Assembly: GCA_946479335.1 (NCBI GenBank)
Contig: CAMLFP010000190.1
Coordinates: 1 to 10,310, forward strand
Source of the DNA: an uncultured Archangium sp.
GTDB taxonomy: Bacteria > Myxococcota > Myxococcia > Myxococcales > Myxococcaceae
DNA: 10,310 nucleotides
Direction of reading: 5' to 3'
The number at the start of each line of letters is the position of its first letter. Positions within the stretch are counted from its first letter, which is position 1. Positions 6,376 through 10,310 of the stretch are shown one piece after another. Both the position numbers and the translations under genes were made by a program. The notes beneath the pieces were generated by a model. That model was not told the DNA's origin. It did not search any database and saw nothing but the letters and a program-made list of their open reading frames with translations.

Positions 6376-6984
6376 TCACGAGACGCGGCGCACCCGCACC
6401 GCGCGCGCCGGGTCGGCGGTCAGCAGTTGCTCCACCCGCCCCTGCCACTGCGTCGCGAAGGTGTGCCGCTGCGCAGGCGTGGCGTCGGGCGCGAGCGCCG
6501 CGACCAACGACGCGCGCAGCCCGGGGAGCGACGGCGCCACGGAGGCGTCGAGCGAGACCTCCACCGTCGCGCCGGTGTCGCAGCGTCGAAACCGGATGAC
6601 GTCGGCGAGCGCGGGGTCGAAGTGCAGCAACCCCCGGCGCGCCCACCGGCCCGCGAGCCCACCGAAGCCCGTCTCGGTAGCCGCGCCGGTGAGGAGGCTC
6701 ACCACCGACGCCAGCGGCCCGGTCGAGCCGTCGTCCGGGGTGCCGCCCACCGTCACCTCGAGCTCGCCGCGCACCGGCGTCTCCTCTCCGTACAGCGCGC
6801 GCAGCGCCACCAGCGTCAGCAGGTACCCGCGCGCCACCGTCGGGCACGAGTGGCCGCACAGCTTCACCGCGTCGAGGTAGCTGTACTCGAAGGTGCCGCC
6901 CTCCGGCAGCGCGCCCAGGAACTCGCCCAGCGGGTCTCGCAACGACACCGTGGGGACGCGCCGCATGAAGTCTGTCGTCGTCAT
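6376..6984 (-). CDS. FmdE-domain protein (formylmethanofuran dehydrogenase subunit E-like)
   Basis: A 202-residue protein with the FmdE signature LDAVKLCGHSCPTVARGYLLT (37-57): Cys43, His45 and Cys47 of the GHxCP motif probably bind a metal. It continues with RGELEVTVGG, GSTGPLASVVSLLTGAATETGFGGLAGRW (86-114) and RFRRCDTGA (Cys135). FmdE-type proteins (Pfam PF02663) are named from methanogen operons, but most bacterial members have no assigned reaction; a role in metal or molybdenum-cofactor handling is only suggested. ATG 6984 is chosen because MTTTDFMRRVPTVSLRDPL begins the conserved part. ATG 7002 and GTG 7119 are also in frame, but the extra residues are low-complexity and Arg-rich, and no good ribosome site supports any of them. 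It is divergent from the DUF2249-hemerythrin gene, so the pair may be co-regulated. Confidence 0.72.
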   Translation of the reverse strand: MTTTDFMRRVPTVSLRDPLGEFLGALPEGGTFEYSYLDAVKLCGHSCPTVARGYLLTLVALRALYGEETPVRGELEVTVGGTPDDGSTGPLASVVSLLTGAATETGFGGLAGRWARRGLLHFDPALADVIRFRRCDTGATVEVSLDASVAPSLPGLRASLVAALAPDATPAQRHTFATQWQGRVEQLLTADPARAVRVRRVS

Positions 6985-7046
6985 GCGCGGTGCCAGGTGC
7001 ATCGCCTGCGCCAGCGGGCGTTCTCTCAGCGCGGGGGGCGCGCGTC

Positions 7047-7071
7047 GTTCCACAATGAAACGCCTTGGAAC
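7047..7071. promoter_or_regulatory. Inverted repeat in divergent promoter region
   Basis: GTTCCA (7047-7052) and TGGAAC (7066-7071) form a perfect 6-base inverted repeat with a 13-base spacer. A smaller palindrome, CCTT-N7-AAGG (7063-7077), overlaps its right arm. It lies in the 157-base gap between the divergent FmdE-like and hemerythrin genes, in a short AT-richer patch. It could be an operator serving both genes. I do not recognise it as the site of a known regulator, and a repeat this short could be chance. The rest of 6985-7141 shows no clear -35/-10 pair, no FNR-type site and no RNA gene. Confidence 0.3.
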
Positions 7072-7141
7072 ATAAGGACGCGCGAGGAGCCAGGTGCGCC
7101 GGAGGACCCACGCGGGCACGCACCCTGCAACTCCTCACGTG

Positions 7142-7819
7142 ATGACACGAGAACTCGACCTTCAGACGATGCCCGCGACCTCACGGGCGCAGGCGTGCCT
7201 TGAGCGCTTCGATGCGCTCCAACCATTGGAAGCGGTGGTGCTGACGGTGCCCGATGGCGGCGCCGCGGAGCCGCTGCTCGACGCGCTGCAAACGGAGCGC
7301 CCGGGGCACTTCGAATGGAACGTGCTGGAGAACGGGCCGGCGACGTTCCGCGTCGAGGTGCTGCGGCGCACCGTGGCGGGGCCGCGCAACGTGACCGACT
7401 ACCTCTCGACCGACCATCGCCGGCTCGACCAGTTGATGTCGGAGGTTCAGCAGCACCTCGTCGAGGGCAACCTCCCGGGCGCGGCGCGGACGTTCGCGGA
7501 GTTCCACTGCGGGTTGGCGCGCCACATCGACGCGGAGGAGGAAGCCCTCTTCCCGGTGTTCGAGGACCTCCACGGGTTCCGCGGGAACGGCCCGACCTTC
7601 GTGATGCGGGCGGAGCACGTCGACCTGCTCCGGCTGCTGCGTGAAGCCTCCGCCGCGCTGGCCGAAGGTCACGGCGCCGCGGCCCTCACCACGGCGACGC
7701 GGCTCCTCGAGGCGCACAACGCGAAGGAGGAGCGCATCCTCTACCCGATGACGGACCGCGCGCTCGCCGATGAGCTCGAGCGCGATGAGCTCGTCAAACG
7801 GCTGCAGCGTCAGAACTGA
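7142..7819 (+). CDS. DUF2249 - hemerythrin (HHE) domain protein
   Basis: A 225-residue soluble two-domain protein. Residues 1-75 match DUF2249: ELDLQTMPATSR, FDALQPLEAVVL, then GHFEWNVLENGPATFRVEVLRR. Residues about 85-222 form a four-helix hemerythrin domain with the diiron ligand set His92 (TDHRRLD), His122 and His128 with Glu132/133 (FHCGLARHIDAEEE), His159 (AEHVDLL), and His192 with Glu196/197 (AHNAKEER). Such proteins bind O2 or NO, or act in iron-sulfur repair and nitrosative stress; the exact role is unknown. The usual DUF2249 motif VNDHDP is replaced by TVPDGGAAEP, so its conserved His is missing. ATG 7142 (or GTG 7139 just before it) is chosen from domain alignment; no Shine-Dalgarno is visible. 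The end overlaps the radical SAM gene tail to tail by 10 bases (7810-7819). Confidence 0.82.
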   Translation: MTRELDLQTMPATSRAQACLERFDALQPLEAVVLTVPDGGAAEPLLDALQTERPGHFEWNVLENGPATFRVEVLRRTVAGPRNVTDYLSTDHRRLDQLMSEVQQHLVEGNLPGAARTFAEFHCGLARHIDAEEEALFPVFEDLHGFRGNGPTFVMRAEHVDLLRLLREASAALAEGHGAAALTTATRLLEAHNAKEERILYPMTDRALADELERDELVKRLQRQN

Positions 7820-9099
7820 ATGGTGCGCTCGGCGACGCTGGTCTGGCTGAAGTCCTTCCCCGCGTAGAACTCGCGCCACAGGCGCAGGTAGCCGCGGGTG
7901 AGCTGGTCGGGCGTCAACTGCTTCGGGAGGTACACGCAGTTGGCGTCGTTGTAGCGGCTCCAGGTGAAGTCGATGATGCGGTCTTGCGCGGCGAGCTGCT
8001 TCCACGCCGGCGTGCCGGGGTACGGCGTGAAGATGGCGAACTCGGCCTTGGTGATGCCGCTGCGCGCGGCGAACTCCAGCATGCGGTCGACCGTGCCCTC
8101 GTCGTCGTCTTCGTTGCCGAGGAGGAACGAGGTGTACGGCTCGATGCCCGCGTCGAGGCTCTTGCGGATGGCGGCGTACGCGCGCTCGAGCTGCTTGGGG
8201 TTCTTGCCGGTGAAGGCGCCCTTGGTCACCGGGTCGAAGCCGCCCACCAGGTAGAACATGTCGACGCCCGCGCGCTTGGCCAGCTCCAGCGTGTCGGTCT
8301 TCGTCGCGAGGATCATCGGCATCGAGATGCCCACGTAGCTGATGGTGGCCGGTGCGCCGCGCGCCACGATGCGCTCGAACAGCGCCTGCAGCGACTTCAC
8401 CGCCGCGCCGGGGAACCAGCTGGTGTCTTCGGTGAGGCACGCGCGCTTGCCGCGGGCCGCGAGCTGCTCCAACTGCCCCACCACGTGGTCGAGCTCGAAG
8501 TTGCGCATCGAGCGCGTCATCGACACCGGCAGCGCGCACGCCACGCACGACAGCGGGCAACCGCGCGAGAGCTGCACCGGGTAGTCGTCGGGGCGGAAGA
8601 CGTCGTTCTCCTTGTCGAGGTAGAGGTCGACGCGCGGCAGCGGCAACCCGGAGAGCGGCTGCACCGTCGCCGCCTCGTACCGCGGCTGGAGCCGCCGCTC
8701 GCGCAGGTCGCTCAACACCTGCAGCCACACCGGCTCGCCCTCGCCCACCACCACGCTGTCGAAGTGCGGCGCGCACAGCTCCGGCATCATGGTGGGGAAG
8801 ATGCCGCCCGCGATGAGTGGCTTGCCCAGCGCGCGGAAGTAGCCCGCGAGTTCGAGCGCGCGCGTGGCCGCCGGCGTGAAGAAGCTGAAGCACACCGCGT
8901 CGGCGTCGGTCGGCGTCGCCGCGTCCTCCAGCCGGTCGTCGCGGAACTCGAGTTCCACGCCGGGCGGCGTCATCGCCGCGATGGTGGCGATGCCCAGCGA
9001 AGGGCTCCCCAGGTACTCATTCATCGGCACCCAGCGGCGCAGCTCGGGGTGCACCTCGGCGTGACGCTGGAAGCGCGGGTAGACGAACAACAACTTCAT
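7810..9099 (-). CDS. Radical SAM protein with B12-binding-like N-terminal domain
   Basis: A 429-residue protein. Residues 1-135 form a cobalamin-binding-type Rossmann domain (MKLLFVYPRF, GSPSLGIATIAAMTP, DAVCFSFFTPAATRA, LIAGGIFPTMMPE, DSVVVGEGEPVW). The DxHxxG lower-ligand motif is absent, as in many BchE/HpnJ/HpnP-type class B enzymes. Residues about 172-375 hold the radical SAM barrel with the 4Fe-4S motif CPLSCVAC (Cys181, 185, 188). Later strands include FYLVGGFDPVTKG (282-294), PYTSFLLGNEDDD (321-333) and FTPYPGTPAW (357-366). Family members methylate, cyclise or otherwise modify unreactive carbons, often in lipids, tetrapyrroles or natural products; the substrate here is unknown. ATG 9099 has AGGAG seven bases upstream. 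The start overlaps the stop of the acyl-CoA dehydrogenase (ATGA), indicating one operon and suggesting an acyl or lipid substrate (inference). Confidence 0.88.
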   Translation of the reverse strand: MKLLFVYPRFQRHAEVHPELRRWVPMNEYLGSPSLGIATIAAMTPPGVELEFRDDRLEDAATPTDADAVCFSFFTPAATRALELAGYFRALGKPLIAGGIFPTMMPELCAPHFDSVVVGEGEPVWLQVLSDLRERRLQPRYEAATVQPLSGLPLPRVDLYLDKENDVFRPDDYPVQLSRGCPLSCVACALPVSMTRSMRNFELDHVVGQLEQLAARGKRACLTEDTSWFPGAAVKSLQALFERIVARGAPATISYVGISMPMILATKTDTLELAKRAGVDMFYLVGGFDPVTKGAFTGKNPKQLERAYAAIRKSLDAGIEPYTSFLLGNEDDDEGTVDRMLEFAARSGITKAEFAIFTPYPGTPAWKQLAAQDRIIDFTWSRYNDANCVYLPKQLTPDQLTRGYLRLWREFYAGKDFSQTSVAERTIQF

Positions 9100-10310
9100 G
9101 GGACAGCTCCTGAGAGAAGTGCAGCGGTGAGTTCTGGAGGGATGGTGGTGATGCCCGGCGCGCGGGCCACCTCGAGCGCGAGGTCGCACATCAGCGAAGC
9201 GGCGGCCCGCTCCCCTTCGCCGCGCGCGCGCGCCGTCGCCGCCCACGCCGCGTCACGCCACACCACCGCGCGGCCCAGCGCGTGGTGTTCGGCGCTCCGG
9301 CGCAGCGCGCGCACGCCGGGCTTGCGTTGGTCGTCACACAGCGAGTCGCGGCGCGCGCGCACCGCCTCGCAGATGGGCGCGACTTCCGGAGGTGGCGCGT
9401 CGTCGCGCGGCGTCAGCAGCTCCTGGAGCCCCACGTGCGACTGCAGCACGTCGTTGGCGCCCTCGAAGATGCGGGTGACGCGCGCGTCGCGCACCAGCAG
9501 CGCGAGGCCGGTGTCTTCGATGTAGCCGCTGCCGCCGAAGAGCTGCAGCGCGAGGTCGGCCACCTGCCCTGCGCCGTCGCTGCAGAAGATCTTCGCGCTC
9601 AGGCTCAGCCGCGCCAGCCGCTCGTCGTCGCCCTCCGCCTCGGCGGTCTGCGCCACCAACGCGGCCATCGCGCGGGTGATGGCGGCGGCGCGCGCGAGCT
9701 GCAGCTGCACCACTTCGTGCGCGATGAGCGCCCGGCGGAACTGGTGGCGGAAGTGTGTCCACGCCAGGGCCTCGCCCAGCGCCGCGCGCGCGGTGCCCAC
9801 GCAGCCCGCGCTCAACAGCAACCGGCCCCACGACAACACGTGCTGCAGGTACGTCGCGCCGCGCCCTGGCTCGCCCAACAGCGCCCCCGCGGGCAGCGCG
9901 CAGCCGTCGAAGACGAACGCCGTGGTGGAGCTCCCGCGCAACCCCATCTTCCGCTCCTCCGCCTGCCGCTGCACGCCGGGCGCGCCGGGCTCCACCAACA
10001 ACAGCGAGGTGCCGCGCGCCGCGCCGCCGAGCCCGGGCGTCGACGCCGTCACCGTCAACAGCGAACACAGCCCGCCGTTGGTGACGAACAGCTTGGTGCC
10101 CGAGAGCGACAACCCGTGGGCGGTGGGCTGCGCGAGGCTGGAGAGCGCCGACAGGTCGCTGCCGGCCTGCGGCTCGGTGGTGGCGAACGCGGCGATGCCC
10201 TCGCCCGACGCCAGCAGCGGGAGCCAGCGCTCGTGTTGTGCGCGCGAGCCGAACGCCACCAACCCGCGCGTGCCGAGGCCGAGGTGCAGCCCGACGGTGG
10301 TGGCCACGGA
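9096..10310 (-). CDS. Acyl-CoA dehydrogenase, VLCAD/ACAD9-like (N-terminus beyond the right edge)
   Basis: 404 residues are visible; the frame stays open to the last base, so roughly the first 80-110 residues are missing. The flavin-binding strand FATTEPQAGSD (visible residues 42-52) and GTKLFVTNG (71-79) are followed by KMGLRGSSTTAFVFDGC and the helical C-terminal domain. LFGGSGYIED (258-266) leads to VTRIFEGANDVL (278-289), whose Glu283 is the usual catalytic base. The IFEGANDVL form plus a further 110 or so residues afterwards resembles the VLCAD/ACAD9 group rather than short-chain enzymes. It would introduce an alpha,beta double bond into acyl-CoA, passing electrons to electron-transfer flavoprotein. 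The tail is Arg/Ala-rich and less conserved. The stop overlaps the radical SAM start by 4 bases. The acyl chain preference is not deducible, and a biosynthetic role alongside the radical SAM enzyme is as possible as plain beta-oxidation. Confidence 0.9.
   Translation of the reverse strand, partial: SVATTVGLHLGLGTRGLVAFGSRAQHERWLPLLASGEGIAAFATTEPQAGSDLSALSSLAQPTAHGLSLSGTKLFVTNGGLCSLLTVTASTPGLGGAARGTSLLLVEPGAPGVQRQAEERKMGLRGSSTTAFVFDGCALPAGALLGEPGRGATYLQHVLSWGRLLLSAGCVGTARAALGEALAWTHFRHQFRRALIAHEVVQLQLARAAAITRAMAALVAQTAEAEGDDERLARLSLSAKIFCSDGAGQVADLALQLFGGSGYIEDTGLALLVRDARVTRIFEGANDVLQSHVGLQELLTPRDDAPPPEVAPICEAVRARRDSLCDDQRKPGVRALRRSAEHHALGRAVVWRDAAWAATARARGEGERAAASLMCDLALEVARAPGITTIPPELTAALLSGAVP
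9107..9111 (-). promoter_or_regulatory. Ribosome binding site for the radical SAM gene
   Basis: AGGAG on the minus strand (CTCCT at 9107-9111) lies 7 bases before the ATG at 9099. It sits within the last codons of the acyl-CoA dehydrogenase gene and supports this start over the longer open frame that continues upstream. Confidence 0.7.

Noticed and set aside
7181..8893. 570-codon minus-strand open frame across the hemerythrin and radical SAM genes
   Set aside because: It is low-complexity Arg/Ala/Pro sequence, caused by the high GC content leaving few stop codons. The overlapping frames carry clear catalytic motifs.

Overview
The window is very GC-rich DNA with tightly packed, long genes and third positions almost always G or C. 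It looks like a Gram-negative soil bacterium, most likely a myxobacterium (Myxococcota). That is inferred from base composition and gene content; no rRNA or other marker gene is present. I recognise nine protein genes, the first and last cut by the window edges. I see no tRNA, rRNA, CRISPR array, insertion sequence or phage gene, and no gene-free stretch longer than about 160 bases.

Left block (1-1175, minus strand): a probable exported alpha/beta hydrolase is followed 19 bases later by the first half of a ketoacyl-synthase-like protein. The latter is of the chain-length-factor type found in aryl polyene/dialkylresorcinol pigment clusters, so such a cluster may continue to the left of the window.

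Central block (1296-6366, plus strand): four genes read as one group. They are a renalase-like FAD amine-oxidase-fold protein, GTP cyclohydrolase II (RibA, first step of riboflavin/FAD synthesis), a CrtI/CrtISO-type FAD oxidoreductase, and a retinol-saturase-like FAD oxidoreductase. The first and last pairs overlap by 4 bases (ATGA and GTGA). A 75-base gap in the middle carries a perfect FNR/DNR-type palindrome. A flavin-precursor enzyme therefore sits among three flavoprotein genes, under probable oxygen- or NO-responsive control of the last two. The substrate is unknown; a polyene, carotenoid or other unsaturated lipid is the natural guess.

Right-centre (6376-7819): an FmdE-domain protein (minus) and a DUF2249-hemerythrin protein (plus) are divergent around a 157-base gap. 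Both families often travel with anaerobic or nitrogen-oxide metabolism, which fits the FNR-type site.

Right block (7810-10310, minus strand): an acyl-CoA dehydrogenase of the VLCAD/ACAD9-like type (5' end missing) overlaps by 4 bases a radical SAM enzyme with a B12-binding-like N-terminal domain. The 3' end of the latter overlaps the hemerythrin gene tail to tail by 10 bases.

The most interesting points are the flavin-supply plus flavoenzyme operon with its FNR-type box, and three helically phased repeats (YGWACAA at 1145-1172) next to the divergent starts at the left. These repeats resemble tandem-repeat operators of CarH/LitR light- and B12-sensing regulators.
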